Shown here one piece after another: positions 1 through 13,486 of a stretch of DNA of 64,000 nucleotides. The stretch spans positions 434,001 to 498,000 of the forward strand of contig SCHM01000004.1 of assembly GCA_004123355.1 (NCBI GenBank), read 5' to 3'. Position 1 is the stretch's first letter; each line of letters starts with the position of its first letter. The notes beneath the pieces were generated by a model. The model made no database searches. It was not told the origin of the DNA and was given only the letters and a program-made list of their open reading frames with translations. This DNA is from Amphirosellinia nigrospora. Lineage: Eukaryota; Ascomycota; Sordariomycetes; Xylariales; Xylariaceae. Made by a program: the position numbers and the translations under genes.

Positions 1-983
1 CGTAATTTTCACACCCCTCTGATGCTAATTAAGTCATTTATAAGACCATGCTCACTCAGCTTATCATCTCTCCTACACAATGAAGAGGTGTTTAGCAGAT
101 CGATGCTGAATTTGTTAGAAAGGTAGCAATCGAGAAAAACATCAAGTAGCGACTGAGTCGCTGAAAGAACCGTCATCAGGTCAAACTCACCGAGTAAGTT
201 ATAATATAATATTTCTCACTTGGCCTATCTTCCAAGTTTGGTCAAAAGATAGTAGTTGAATGATAACCTCGCTTATACATGTATTATTGAAGGTAGGTAG
301 TATGTATATGAGTGATTTACCTATGAAATAAACAACATCGAACTCTTTCGTTTCTTCAAGTATTCATGCCGAGTATAGTAGATATTTGTGTAGCAGATCA
401 AGTTAATAGAACCCCATATCTCGAGATAACCCGGCACGTAGACAAAAGGTAACTATCATTACGACGACCATAACCCAGCAACACTAGCAGTAGCTATAAG
501 CGTCGGCGATAACGTCCAAACATCCATCTTAAGTCACTACTACACGCCCGCTACCGCGGAATATTTACATACTAATCTTGAGGCGAATGAAACAACTTAC
601 CAAGCGTGCTTGCACCTCTTGCTCTCCTGATCCAACCTACATGTGAGCTCTCCTATACAGAAATCATGTTCAGTTATCCTCTTCTCATGCAAATACCTAC
701 CATTTATGAGGCAAACTTTGGATACTTGTACGTACGTAGTCCAACAAACAGCTATATATAAACAAACAAGTAAAGCAAGCACCAACAAAGCCAAGACAAC
801 AACATTACTTAGAAACAGGACGATAGCGTAATGGGAATGAACTCGGTTTTATTATCATCAGGTCCAATCTACCTAATACTATACAGCGTGGTGGGGGCCC
901 GCATCACTCCATGACGCCATCTCTCCCATATTATCAAGAACCCGAAAGCTGTAAGTAGGGAAAAAAAAATACATTAACTCATT
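1..983. other. Intergenic, downstream of SF3b1; no gene seen
   Basis: No open frame here resembles a protein; the short frames of 60-65 codons at about 597-831 overlap on opposite strands and have no recognisable motif. An AGGTAGGTAG burst lies near 292-301, one of many such tetranucleotide bursts in the spacers of this window. The right end is the 3' flank of the SF3b1 gene. Confidence 0.6.
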
Positions 984-3900
984 CTACAACACGATCGCTA
1001 ACTCTGGCCTATCGATGCCTTCCTCATTAAGGTTTGGGTAGTAGGGAACTAGGGCGTCGGCTTGGTACACGTAGGCGTCGTTGTATAACCGCCAGTATGG
1101 CTGTCTAACTTTGCGGGCCGGATGGAAGAGACCGGCCCATACATAGTTCATGACGAGGCCAGGTCCGACGGCTACGCGGATGGCTTCAATGGCTTCCACG
1201 ATCCGGTCGATGACGTGCGGGCTTGTCTCAAAGATGTTCGGGAAGATGACGTTAAGTAGATGTACCATGGCATCTTCGCATCCCAAGCCAACAACACCCA
1301 GCGCAATATGCTTGACCACGGAGGCGGCGGTTTGCCGATGAACCTGATCTCGATCGATCAACGCATCTTCGAGTAAAGGTGTGACAGCGTAGACGTAATC
1401 TTTAGCCATCTCTCCTATATATTCAAAAAGGAAAGAAAGAGATTTGAGGACACCGTTTTGCACATTTAGCTCTGGGACCCTATATTCGTTCATGAGAGCC
1501 GGAAGGACGGTGAAAGGCGCACAAGTTTCGGCAACGATACCAATGGCGACGGCCGTGCACACACGTGACTGTCGCTCCTGAACGCGGAGATTGTTCAGCA
1601 AAGTGGCCAATACATCCTGAGGCCCAATTGCTTTAGCGATGAAGCCAAACGTATTGTTGGCGGCTCTTCGTATACCCTTTTTATGCGCCTTGAGCATGTC
1701 TAGAAGTTCAAAGCAGATTCGCATCCATTCTCTAGCGTTGACACTCTCGGGTCCTCGATCGGCAATACGACCCACGAGATCTATGGTATTTTCTTGCACT
1801 TTCTCGTGGCGATTACGGAGAATCGGGGTAAGACGGGGAGGAGATCCTTGATAGGCGGCTGCATCTGACTGATACCTACAACCGTAACGATTGCGCGCAG
1901 TGCTGAGAGAATGGAACCCAACACCTCTGGATACTCCTCACCAAGATATTCATATAGTACAACGCCCAACTTTCCCATTAGGGCGTCTTCACCACATTGC
2001 TTCATGACCATGGCGATGCGGCTGATGAGGTCAGCAGCTTGTTGGCGGATAGTTGCTGATTTGTTGTTTAAGCGCCATAGGATAGTAGACACTATTTGCG
2101 GTATGTAGGGTTTGCATCGTGTGCCTAGTGCGTTCACAACGGTTCCGAAACCGTTTAACATGATAACGTCCTCAACACTTTGTTCCTGGAAGGAATGGAG
2201 GATACCATCAATCAGTCGCTCCTCGAGTCGCTCACCAATGTCGGCGGCACCGAGACTTGCGACAACTTTCTCGACAGTCTCAACCGTCATCTTACGATAG
2301 GCTTCACTCTCGTCTTTGAGGTTCCCTACTATGCGCTCTAATATTTCGCTGACACCAACTTTCTGGCCGATATCGACGGTTGTTTCAACAACTTGCCGGT
2401 AGTTCCTCTTGTCGAGAGCCATTCTTCTGACCCAGAAGCTCTTGAAGAATTCGTCTAGAACATGCTCCTTGAGGTAGCCAGCTGTCACGCCTTCTGTCCC
2501 TGCACACTGAGAAACCACCTTCAGGACCACCTTTTTCATTTCCTCGTCAGGTGACGAGAACTCTCTCAGTAAAATATCCATCACTTGAGATGTATAATAA
2601 TTGGCGTACTCTTCGTCCATGAGTGGGATGATGTAGCCAACAGCTTTTAGGAACCCCGCAAGACCCTTGCCACGCTGCTTTCGGGCACCAGTCCAGAGAG
2701 GATTGAGGATGTCGTCGAAACTTTCAATACCGTATGGGTTAGAAGCCTCGGCTAGGGCGGCTATAGCTAAACTGGTGACAGTTCGTACCTTTGTCTGCTC
2801 ATCGTTCAGGTTAGGCCCTATACAGTCCACGAGCCCTTTAAGGTGAGGCAGAACTGCACAGCCCATGAGAATAGGAATTTGCTGCACAATTTTAACACCA
2901 GTATGCCTAGCTTGCCATGATTTCTTACTCCGGCATACGGCACGTAGAAAAGGTAGTAGCGCAGGTATGCCGAGGGCGGAAGCAACAACAGCAAATGCTC
3001 TCGCCGTCGTATTTCGCACATATTCGTCAACATGGTCAATATCCGGCCTCATAACACTAATCATGGTAGCTAGGCCAGCGGCCTTACTGAGGTTGGAGAT
3101 GATCTCACGACCCTCAACTCGGGCATAGTAATCTTGGTCGATGAGTAGCGGTTCAATGACAACCAAGATTTTGTGAACGTAGGGGCGGACTAGGTCATCC
3201 AGCTTCCACAGAATTCGATCAATAACCTTGACAAGCAGATGGCGCTCTTGGTCTTCCAGAGTTTTTTCCATGAGAAGGGCAGGATTTGATTGAATAGAGG
3301 CCCAGCACCAAACTGTCTGGCGTTGTCGGTGAGTTGTCTGAGTGCCGTCTTTCGCATGGGGGGCGTTCCGTTCTTGATCTTGAGAAGAAGTCTCATGATC
3401 TTACGTTCCTTCAGCTCGTCTACGCTCAGACTATTCTCGTCCGAACCATCTGCGAGCTTGCCAAAGTATGCCATATCTTCCTGTTTGAAGAACTGCAGCT
3501 CACCGACTCCAGGAATTTCCTTGGGCATCTGGCTCCCGCTCAGCCTGTTGCTCTCGGGTCTTGCATCATGAAGCCGCCGTAATTCGCAGGCAATGGCGTA
3601 GCAGAGACCCTATGTAAGGCGCATGGCCGGTCGGATAGTTGGGCGGGGGCTGCGCAATCGTGAAGCCTTGCGCCTCACTGGGGAGTAGCGCGTCGAGGTC
3701 TTCGTCGCTGAGAACGCCGCTTGGGCCTGAGATGTCTGTCCCGAATGACGGCACAGCGCCAGCGCCAACCTGCGAAGTATGCATCGGGGTCACAAGACCG
3801 CTGCCTCCGATAGGCGTGGCAGACGGCGCTTGATCCCACCGCGAACGTTTCTTGGGAGCTTCCATGCCACCGGGGTTGGTAGCGCTGGTGCCTGATCCCA

Positions 3901-4650
3901 CCGTGAGCGCTTACTCTTGGCATCGGCTTCCGTGGTGGCGGACGTGGGCTCGTCGACGGCCGTCGAGGACACATCCCATCTCTTCTTGCGCTTTCGACCT
4001 GCGGATGCGGCCTCGGTCGAGCCAGCATCGGCATTCTCCTTGTCGCCGTCTTGCAGGGTTGGCCGGTGTTCTCCATCAGGTATCTGTCCTTCCTTTCGCT
4101 TGGCCTCAATGGCACGTCCAACCCGCTCTTCCTCGCGTTCAAGTTCCCGAAGCTCCATCACATCACGGTAGGTGCGACCGTCCTCGGCTGCGCCGGCCTG
4201 GCGATTCGCGGCAAAGGCATCTGCGCGTGTGGGAGTAAGGACGCGGTCAAAACGGCGCTTTTGGTAGTCGGTTTCGCGGTCGACGATCCGCGTGCTGTGC
4301 TCGCCGCGGCCGGCAAAGGGATCATCCTCCTCCACACCGTTGCCGTGGGCAAACTCATCTATCTGGGCACGCGTTGCCGTGTACTGGCCGACGAGGCGGC
4401 GGGAGCTGTCGGCATCTTCCATCTCCTCGTCCTCGCCATCACCATCGCCCGTAGGGATGGACGTGAGATAGCCAGCGTACTTATCGCCTCCATTGCGATC
4501 GTATAGATCGGTGTCGAACGACTCGGTCAGCTTCGCCTTGGTTGGGGCGTCGGTCCGCTGGGTAGAGGATCGCGTTCCTTTCTTGGCCGCGGCGGCAGCG
4601 TTGCGCTCAGCCTGGAGCTTTCGAACGGTATCGAAGTCAGCGTCCGACAT
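984..4650 (-). CDS. SF3B1: Splicing factor 3b subunit 1 (SF3b155/Hsh155/Prp10), frame broken by five 1-nt deletions
   Basis: This is the HEAT-repeat scaffold of the U2 snRNP SF3b complex, which clamps the branch-point helix in the nucleus. The N-terminal third is acidic and disordered, and carries RWD-type U2AF-ligand motifs (KKRWD, then KRSRWDQAP twice). It is followed by the conserved [19 protein letters not shown] linker and a HEAT superhelix to the C-terminus (ending PELAIVL). The lysine equivalent to human K700 is kept in DEQTKVRTV. There is no intron. The frame changes near 3863, 3612, 3550, 3271 and 1811, each explained by one missing base, mostly in a G or C run; adding five bases gives exactly 1224 codons, a normal fungal length. 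The start is the ATG at 4650 ([13 protein letters not shown]). The identification is near certain from long identical stretches; the breaks are most likely assembly error. Confidence 0.97.
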
Positions 4651-5598
4651 GACGGGCTACTGTTCTGGTCTCAGAGGTGACCATGTCTCGGCGGCGGCGG
4701 AATAAGAATGTGGTTGAGCACGCGATGAAGGCTATTTGCAATGCGTCAAAGATTGAAGGTTGATAGGTTGGTCGCATGAAATGAGTGAAGTGAGCAGCTA
4801 GGATAAGTTAAGTTCAAAAATGCCTGCGCGGTCAGCCAATCATAGCGCAGCTGTGGCGAATGTCTGTGTGGCTGGGGCACTTGCCTGCCGCCAATCGAAG
4901 AATTCTTACTAGCTTACAATCTTGTAATTCTGCTACCCAGGACAAGACACAACCAAAAATATCTAAACACACATCAAGTTGCTAGGGGAAGTGCAAGCAA
5001 GTTGAAGCTCGGTCAGAGCAGTGTTGTATTCGTAGTTCAACTACCTAATTTCACAGAATCCCGCAAATAGCCGAGAAAATCACCTTCTCTCGAAATGCGC
5101 CATTACCTACTACGTCCACCATCTAGTCCGCCAAATAAAATCCATCCTGGAATTACCAATCCAGTAGTGGGCATCACAAACTATCACCTCCTCAGATACT
5201 GATCATCGAGATCGAGTCCTGCTACGCCGGGGACGGGGCGCGCGAGTGGCGGTAAAATGTACACGTAACGGTGGTGAGGCAGGTTTGATACAATGTGAAG
5301 TCGAAAATAAACATATAAACATTAAGCGGGCTGATTGCTGTCGTGATTCATCGTTAGGATTTGGTTGCTGCCGTCCTCTCCTCTCGCCTGGGCATATTAA
5401 CAGCACCTTTAATTCGACAGTGTTGGGTATCTATTTCTCTTTCCGAGTCTAAAATCTTCTTCCACTCTTCGCCTTCGCTTGTTAAAGCTATAATCTGGCA
5501 TGTATTGGTGATAGCATTTTACAAGTTATCATGCCGTCATATCCAAGTAGATCCAGTTGAATCATGGTTTGGCGTATTCAGGCAAGGGATAGATTGTC
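4651..5598. other. Spacer: SF3b1 promoter and Rax2 3' flank
   Basis: About 0.95 kb between two minus-strand genes. It should hold the SF3b1 promoter on its left side and the Rax2 terminator on its right. The frames at 5203-5693 have no family resemblance and overlap each other. I see no RNA gene. Confidence 0.6.
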
Positions 5599-8500
5599 TC
5601 ACACGTGCGGTGCTCCGGGTCTTCCTCGACCTAAAGAATCCAGAAGTTCCTGTGGTGGTATACGTTGCATACCGCTACCACGGTCGATCATAGACGTAGG
5701 GGCTGGCACATAACCATCGCGCTTCTTGCGGTACCGGTCGAGGGCGAGACCAGCAACGACAATTAGTAATACCAAGCCAAGAGAGATGGCTAGGCCTATG
5801 AGCACGATGAAACCAAGAGCTAAACCATGTTCTAAGAAAACATTAGCTAACAGAAATGTACGCTAGCGGGGGAAGATACTAACTGGTTGAACTCTGGAAG
5901 AAATTTTCTTTCTCCACAAAGATTTTAGAGAGGGAGCCAGCACCCATAGTCGTATTCGTGCTTGAGGTGAGAATATATGGTTGGAGAGTTGTGCCATTGT
6001 AGATTGCCCCTGATGATGTACCGAAGCCGGGGATTCCAATTGACCCAGTGAGCAGCAGAGCCTGATTTTGATCTATGAGAGCTGACTTATCATGTTGTTG
6101 GGTTAGAGTGAACATTTGGAGGCTTGAAATAACGGTATTAGGGTCCAGGGTGACATTTGCAGATGCCCAGCCGTTGTTGTCATTGTTATACTTCATCAGG
6201 TACACGGTCCCATCGGGTCGGGTTCCAGCCGCCCAGATCTTGTGCCGTTTCTCGTCTCCAGCAGTTACAGCATCAACCGGGCCAGGAAGATCTGATGCAT
6301 GGTCGAATACGGACCACTTATTATGAGAAACATCGTAAGATGCCAAGAAAGCATCCGCATCGCCGACCTTCAGCTGCCCACCCGCAAAGAGTGTGGAGCT
6401 ACTTGACCACAGAAGGGTATTAACAGTTCCGCTCAGCTCAAAACCAGGGCGAGTCCATTGATTATTGCCAGTATCAAGCATGCAGACGCCTGGACAAGGG
6501 AGAGAACCAGCGGTATCAAAAGAACCGCCTACATAGAGGTCGGAAGAGCTGGGCCGGACACCTATGGATGATACAACGACGTTGGCTCCAGCTAAGACAG
6601 GAGGTTGAGTACCAAGGGAACCGCTCGCAACGTCGTAAGAAATAAGACCGTTTACAGGAGACTCCTGAATAGTGCCATTCACACGGCCTCCTGCAAAGAC
6701 GGTGTCGCCCTGAACTGCCAAAGCCAAGAAAACAGATTCCGAGGGCAGCTCAGTCCCAAGACCTGTGACGGAGTTGGAATTTTCCTGTCTATGAACGCAA
6801 GATTGTGTACCGTTGATCCGTTGGTTGCTTTGGTAATGAAGTGACCGGCAAGTACTGTCACATTCCTATTATTATTTGTGTCAAACAGACCGGCTACTAC
6901 ACCGGAGACAGCGTCCGTATTATTGACAGGTGATGCACGTTTCGAGACCTTACTGACTGGATTGGTGGACAACGAGGGAGGCGTAAGCTTGATGGGGAAG
7001 TTGCCTAGCATACCATTGGTCGATGCCACGCCATAAGCTCTGAGGGACTGTGAAGAGATAGAGCCCGCGTATAGTTCAGCTTTATCGGGCGCAGTGAGCA
7101 GGGAGGTAGCTAATTGTCCATCCAAGAGCGGGACCGGCATATCCAGATTCTGAAGCCAGTTGCTCCGGATTTTACCCAGACTGCGAAACCAGTAGTTGAG
7201 GGCAGCGTTATCTCCGAAGGGGAGTATTTGCAAGAAATCGCCTGTCAAGGCAATCGCTTCCTCTGTGGTGTTACCAGTCAGGTTCAACGTCATTGGGACA
7301 ACGTTTATGACAGTGCCATCGACGCCAGCACCAAGAGCCGACCATTTATCTTGCTGCTCATCGTACACTGCCACATGGACAGCCCGGCGGCCCCCCCTTT
7401 CTGAGTATTGTCGAAGGTACCGCCAACGAATATTTGTCCATTGCTCTCATACATGGCCATAATTCCGCCATTCAGACCCCCATCCAGAGGCTGGGTTTGA
7501 CCGCTACTATCAACGGCAGCAATGTTATTAATAGTCGGTGATGTAAGTTGCCGCCAATATAAGTGCGACCATTAGCAGAGAGTAGGGACAGGACCGCAGA
7601 TTGGGAATCGAATGTCGTGCCAAGTTTGTTAATCGCAGAACTGTCGAAATCGGACGTATCTACCGTAGCCTTGGTTGGGTCATACTCAAACAGTCCATTT
7701 AGGCCGCCTGTGCTGTTCATCCGCTCGACACCAATTCTCTGGGCTACCATAACCATGTCGTTGGAAGAAAGTGACTGCCCTGCCACCGGAGATAGTGTAA
7801 TGCTTGGGCGGAAAGAACTAGACGTAACATCAACATTGCCAAAGTAGATTTGATCATACTTGTCGAATTCATTTGACTGTGTAAATCGACCGGCCCTGGT
7901 TCAGGTGTTGTTTCCCGCTAGTGGTATTCAAGGTGCCAATACGTCGACTTGTCCACGTCGCGCACAGGTTCCATCTTGAAGACACCCTGGGGTGTAAATC
8001 TTGATAACATAATCACCAGATTCTCTAACATCTGGGTAGAAAACGACAGATGCAGCGTCAGAGGTAATTGGCTTTGACAATACCGCCGATAGATACTGAG
8101 AGTTGCTTTGCTCCGCAGGGCTAACAACCCAAGGCCCGGTAGACGTAGATTTAGAGGGTGTGCTAGAATTAGAGCAGGGCGGTTCGTTAAAATCGTTGAT
8201 GGCAAAGGTGAATACGTCATCCTGATACAGTTCAACGCTATCAAGGCCACCCCCCTGACCATACCATGCTGAGATGTCAATCCTGAACGCATTCATACTA
8301 ATATGGTTCACGAAGTGAAAATCTTGGTATTCAACACTAGGGTCGTTGCTGAGAGGACATTGGCTAGTGCAGCTCATATTCGTTTTGGTTTCGGGGTCGA
8401 TATAGTAAAATTCATGATTCCGTTGTTCGGCTGCGCAGTGAACATCCAGTTACGAGTTCCTCGGCCGTCTTGGTGTGTATTCCTAAGTCGAAGTTTGGTG

Positions 8501-9367
8501 GGTTCGAAGCCAAAGTCAAATTGAGCTGCCAAATTGCCCGGGACGCCATCTTCCAGAAGCCAGGTTTTGTTTGGGCCATCAGCTCCTGCCGAGTTGCAAA
8601 CGACGTTCTTGGCGTCGCTAAAGCCTGCGGTTGTAGTCCCTTGGTATGTACTAAATCTTGCCGAATTTAAGTTGACAGTCTGGGCATCTGGTATACTTGG
8701 CGTGCTGGCATTCCTAAGCCAGTAAAGCTACCTCCGAAGATGATATGCCCGTTGGAAGCTTTTGTAATAGAGGAGACGGGCCCGTTGAAGCCGGCAAATG
8801 GCAAGCTTGCCCATTTAGATGATGCAAGCCAAGTGATGGCGTTGAATGAATCCGAATCTTCGGCTCGAAAACTACCGCCAACATAAACCATGCCGGCATC
8901 GTCGTCGCAGAGTAAGCTGCTGACTTGGCCTGAGAGTCCGGATAGAGTGGTGACTTCGGAATTGTTTGGGTCGTATGCAGCTACGCCCACGGATTGCTTG
9001 CCACCAACACTCGTGAAATTGCCGCCTAGAATTACCTTCCCTTGAAACACGCACATGTCCTTGATCGATGCATCGGCGCTGAGAAGATTGACAAAGACAC
9101 CATTAGGCAGACGGCTCATAAGCTGTTGCGATCCGTTAGAACTAAACTGCTTCTCGGTCTGGCCTTAAACTCGTAGAATGAAATGCCATTGAAGTCGCCC
9201 GCAATCCCGACTTGCCCAAGTTGGCTGATATCGAAATTCGGACTTGGGACGGATTCAAATGTGAGTGCTCGAGATAACGCCGCAAACGAAGTCATCGCGA
9301 GGAGCCATGGTGAGACGGGTCGAGCGTGGCTGCGCGCAGCAGGCCGGCGGGGCGAGCTTGTTCTCAT
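5599..9367 (-). CDS. RAX2: Rax2-like cortical polarity protein, broken by about eight frame slips
   Basis: Rax2 is a large single-pass membrane glycoprotein that marks growth or bud sites at the cell cortex. The start at 9367 is followed by a hydrophobic N-terminal segment and the Rax2 signature (SVPSPNFDISQLGQVGIAGD). A long ectodomain of kelch-like repeats follows, recurring as FGGSF, YVGGSF and FAGG units, with many N-glycosylation sequons. A transmembrane helix (FIVLIGLAISLGLVLLIVV) and a basic cytoplasmic tail (DRYRKKRDGYVPAPTSM) end it. A 52-nt intron at 5832-5883 (donor GTTAGT) joins the ectodomain to the helix. Frame slips lie near 9158, 8720, 8410, 7932, 7880, 7545, 7384 and 6786; most are a single missing base in a run, for example seven G where eight restore the frame at 7384. 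The slip at 7880 could be two lost bases or one gained. Restored length is about 1240 residues, typical of the family. Confidence 0.93.
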
Positions 9368-12300
9368 GGCTATGGCGACCGATGGCCGACAAACCTGCAG
9401 TTAGGAAAGTCGCCTCGGTCCGCAAAGTCGGCAGTGACACCCGATATCACACCTGGTCCATAGCCTCGGGAAATTCAATGCGTGCGATCGTTTGGCAGGC
9501 GATACTGTTTTGGTGTTGAGATTTGATCGTATCTAATTGGCTTTCGCAATGTATGTGTGCAAACACGCGATATTTTGAATGAACCAAAGCGCAATCTCGG
9601 CAATCGATATTCTGTAGGTTCGTGGTCGCAACAATTGACGGAATAGAGTTCCAGTTCGGCCAGAAATTGTCTGTGTATGAAGAAAGACTATTAGGATTCG
9701 AAAATAATTAATGCATTCACCAGGGTTAATGTTGATGATAACAAGTATGAAATGTACAGCATGCACCGACGGGCTACCGTCAGTCACGAAGGTAGGTAGT
9801 TGCTCAGAGACGGGCGGGAGAGAACTAAAGGATTGGGGCGGGTGGTCCGTGTGCTAGAGACACAGGTGCGCAAGTAAATGTACAGTACCAAGCCCTCTGC
9901 TCGGGATGGCTACTGTAGGTAAGATGATGATGATGGCTAGCCAGACACAATGCAGGACGCTAAGGACGGATTGGGCACCCAACATCCACAGGCCCAGATT
10001 GTTACTTCAAGCGGCCGATGGTCACTGACGAGCTTCCATTCTTTGATGCAACTCCTGAGATTACGCCAACATTGGCCCTCTGATATCCTATCCAATGCGT
10101 TGTACCAAAACGGTCATTGGATTGATGGAGGCGAGCAAGTGATTGAAAACGTTACTGGATGCCGTCATGCAGAAAAGAAATCATACCCAACCTATAATAG
10201 GTAGGGATCGGAACAGAAGTGGAAACGAAATAAAAGATTGTTTCTTTAGTACTCACTAGTATATGAATATTAGTATCGCTGGTTGAATTGTAGGTAGTGT
10301 GTAGTGCTGCCGTCAAATGTTCCTTAGAGCTGATTGTAGTAGGTAAATCCCGCCTATCTAGTAACGAGTGAAATGCCGACGGGATTGGCGTCGCAGGTGG
10401 GAGATCTGTGACCGATGTTACGACGCAAATCTTGTAGGTAATAAATGAGAGAGTGAAGGGGCGTTTAACGATTGACGTGTGGGTAATGAACTGTGTATCT
10501 GGTATTTGGTAATAATGAGAGGACTTCGCAAGCTGCGAACGATGTTGGCGACGTTGATCGATCCTGGTCTCTTGTTTCTGAGTGCTGTTCTGATCGTTCG
10601 AGATCTTGTCAGAGATGTGCCCTGCCGAGTTCCGCGCGCGCCTCAGATCAGGGGACGTGCAAAGGGGGCGAATGGTTGGATTGTCCTTCGGGAACAAAGA
10701 AACGGGCGAGCGGAACAGACGCCTTCTACTCGAAAAAAAGGACTCAAATATTACGCTCGCAGCGAAAAGGAAAAAATTGTCACGAGATGATATCAAAAGA
10801 GTGACAATATCAAACTCGCCTTCCCCCTTCTACAGTATTCAGTGACAAGAAAGGAGATTGAGTGAGAGAGAGCATGCAGACAAGAATTCAGAAAGGCACG
10901 TAGGAAACGAGGGAGCTAACAGTGCAGTAAACTATTTTGGCACACGTCCTGATACGAGCTGGGATTGGTGCACAGCCCTCCTTAATGTGGGGCGACAGAA
11001 ACTAGGGGCACGAACGGTTTGACCAGGGGTCTGGGAAGAACCTGCCACTCACATCATCCCCTGTAACAGATCGCTCTCGTGTTGTGTCACTCCAAAGCTT
11101 GGCACTAACTACTACATATAGGTACGTACAGTCTTTAAGTGCCATAGAATAATAGGTATCTTCCTTACCTAGCTTTATCTAGTATAATAGAGAGCATCAC
11201 TCCTTAGAGTAATCAATTAGCATAGAAAGAAGATTGTGTTTGGAAGAAATGATAATATGAAGCAAATTATGGGCTGGTGCGTACGCGTTAGTGCGGGAGA
11301 GGAAACTGCCAGGTGATTAGTGTCCCTATCTGTTTGTTTCACCCGTCGCACAGCAATCTAGTAGTACGTGGCACAGTGAGAGGCTTCATTTTCCACTCGG
11401 AGAGCGCTTAAAACAAGTCACATCTTTTACCTTTCTGCTCTACATAGTATGTACTGGAGTGACCGATATACGTAATGAACCCGACCTCGTGGTAATGCTA
11501 ATACGTATAAATGAAGCCCAGCATTTCATGCCAATCTAGGAACCTTGAATCAGATCATACAAGCCTATACTAAAACCGAGCATCATAATTTGAGTATGAA
11601 CACACATAGGGCCCATGTCCTTAAGACCCTCATTTAAAGACAAACACGTAATCAATACTTCTGCGTATTCTAACGGCCGTACCTAATGTGTGCTCAGTAC
11701 CTAAAAAGACGAGCATACTTGGGGTCAAGTCGAACAAAGTGCCCAACTGACAGATCATGTTGAAATGTTTTCTCTCGGTCTGTTTCTGCCAAACACGCCA
11801 AATACAACTAGTTTATTGCAAAATTCCGGATCTTGTACAGGAATACTTCATCAATGTGTAATAAAGACATAATTCTGAATAGAGTGGACGGTTATGCTTC
11901 AAATTATAGATATCATTACTGAACACCATTATTCAGTAAAGCTCTCTGGACAAGCTCCATGGGGCTAGCCATTGCGTCACAGCACCTGAGCACAACCTAA
12001 TCTAGGCATCGACTTAAATATCGATAGGTAGTCTTTAATTAAGAACACGATAATTACACGGTGCCTGGAACACCACAACTACAAAAACAGCCCATAATGA
12101 AACCAATTAATGAGCAGGTATAGACAGCTCCTGGATCATAATGATCAGTAATGATCTTGCACTAAGTATATGATCGTCCTCATAAGTGAAATATTCCCTC
12201 TCATCATTAGAGAGCGACCGTTTCTTACACAAAAAGCAATATTGTACGCAGGCAAACACCGTGAGATTGCAACTGGCCCGTAGTTGTACCATTACTGAGA

Positions 12301-12618
12301 CAAATACGTCGCACTACAATTAGCTACATTCGGCATGCAGGTCCTGGCAGCGTATGCAATTGCCGTCACTGATACCGAGCGCTTAGCGGTACCTCAGCTA
12401 ATGGTCCTATTTACAGCATGCATTGCCAAGCCAAGAGGACTGGCTATAACACATGGTACATGGTAATGTAAATTCACGAAATGATAAACGATGTTATTCG
12501 TCCCACAAGTTGGCTCATGCCATGGCCAGCAGTAGAAGTCTCGGCCCGTAGTATCAAGCTCTATATGGCAAATTCGGCGTACAGATACGGGTTTTTGTAC
12601 CACTGAGAGAGAGAACTA
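9368..12618. other. 3.2 kb intergenic; Rax2 promoter side, no gene supported
   Basis: A 214-codon minus-strand frame at 10152-10796 and its 103-codon plus-strand shadows (10479-10804) lack any family motif and are low-complexity. I read them as Rax2 promoter or leader sequence. From 10860 to 12600 the sequence is AT-leaning with stops in all frames. No tRNA-like or repeat structure was recognised. Confidence 0.55.
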
Positions 12619-13486
12619 TCATGGTTTGGGGGTATTTTGTGTCTCCTCTAGAGCATTCATTCTAGTCTTGTAGTCGCGGGGGCTCTCGAAATGCTCTGGT
12701 TTCCCACTCCATATGCCACGTTTTTGGGCCTTGGCCTGAGCCTCCGCCGCTTTGTAACTCTCTTCCAAGCCACCGAACTCGGCCCCAGTTTTCGCTTCAT
12801 ATGTCGTGGCTAAGCCGCTCTTGAGCATCTCCAGGCCGACGTCTCGACGAAATAGAAATCGTCTTACGTACACCGTAGCTACGATGCGGTCGTACTGGTC
12901 TCGTCTGTAGACTTTGGCCCGGACTCTCTTGCCGAGGATATAGTTAGATAGCCAGGCTAGGGAATCTGTTGCGAAAGGCTGGGGGGTCGACCGAAATGGG
13001 CACCTTCTGGGCATCGATGCCTGCGAGGCGTATGGGTATCTTCAGAGATCGATATGTTAGCCATGACCCGAAACTCGCATCAAGAGCCGCTGCTGGAGAT
13101 ATAATTGTACGAGAAGAAGTTAATTCATACTGTCCGATTCTTCAGCTCAGTCCTCTTGCTTGGAACCTGCCGTATCCAGCCCCAGCCAGCTAGGCGGCCG
13201 CCGGGGTGTGGAAAAGGTGGAAGTTGTCTCCATCGCCTACGCTCGTGACCTTGCCGAACACGCTCCTCTTACGGAAGAAACTCGGCTGGACGTAGACGGC
13301 TCCAGGTATGCGGCGCAGATATGAACGATATACATGTAGTGACGCCACAACAGTCGTCGTGACTAATATTGTGGGAATCCAGTTTCTAGGGTCTTTGTAG
13401 TGTTCCCAATCCGTGACGTTGAGGCTGTCAGCCCATGAGACGGGTCGCCTATCGTCCTTGCTGAAAGGCCACCATGGCATCGTCAC
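12619..13486 (-). CDS. LCL3: Lcl3-type mitochondrial membrane endonuclease (staphylococcal nuclease fold)
   Basis: Lcl3 proteins are membrane-anchored SNase/thermonuclease-fold enzymes assigned to mitochondria. The N-terminus ([12 protein letters not shown]) is followed by the family pattern [18 protein letters not shown], a membrane helix and [16 protein letters not shown]. The SNase core has [28 protein letters not shown] and [16 protein letters not shown], and a C-terminal [16 protein letters not shown] block. A 91-nt intron (13040-13130, GTATGA..CTGAAG) sits just before [12 protein letters not shown]. Three one-base deletions in C or G runs (near 13200, 13012 and 12979) break the frame; restoring them gives 260 codons. 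The gene is divergent from the Yvc1 gene to the right. The family is clear; whether it is catalytically active I infer from intact motifs only. Confidence 0.92.

Noticed and set aside
10152-10796. 214-codon minus-strand open frame
   Set aside because: No family motif, low complexity, no ortholog-like pattern; overlapping plus-strand frames are equally open. More likely Rax2 upstream region.
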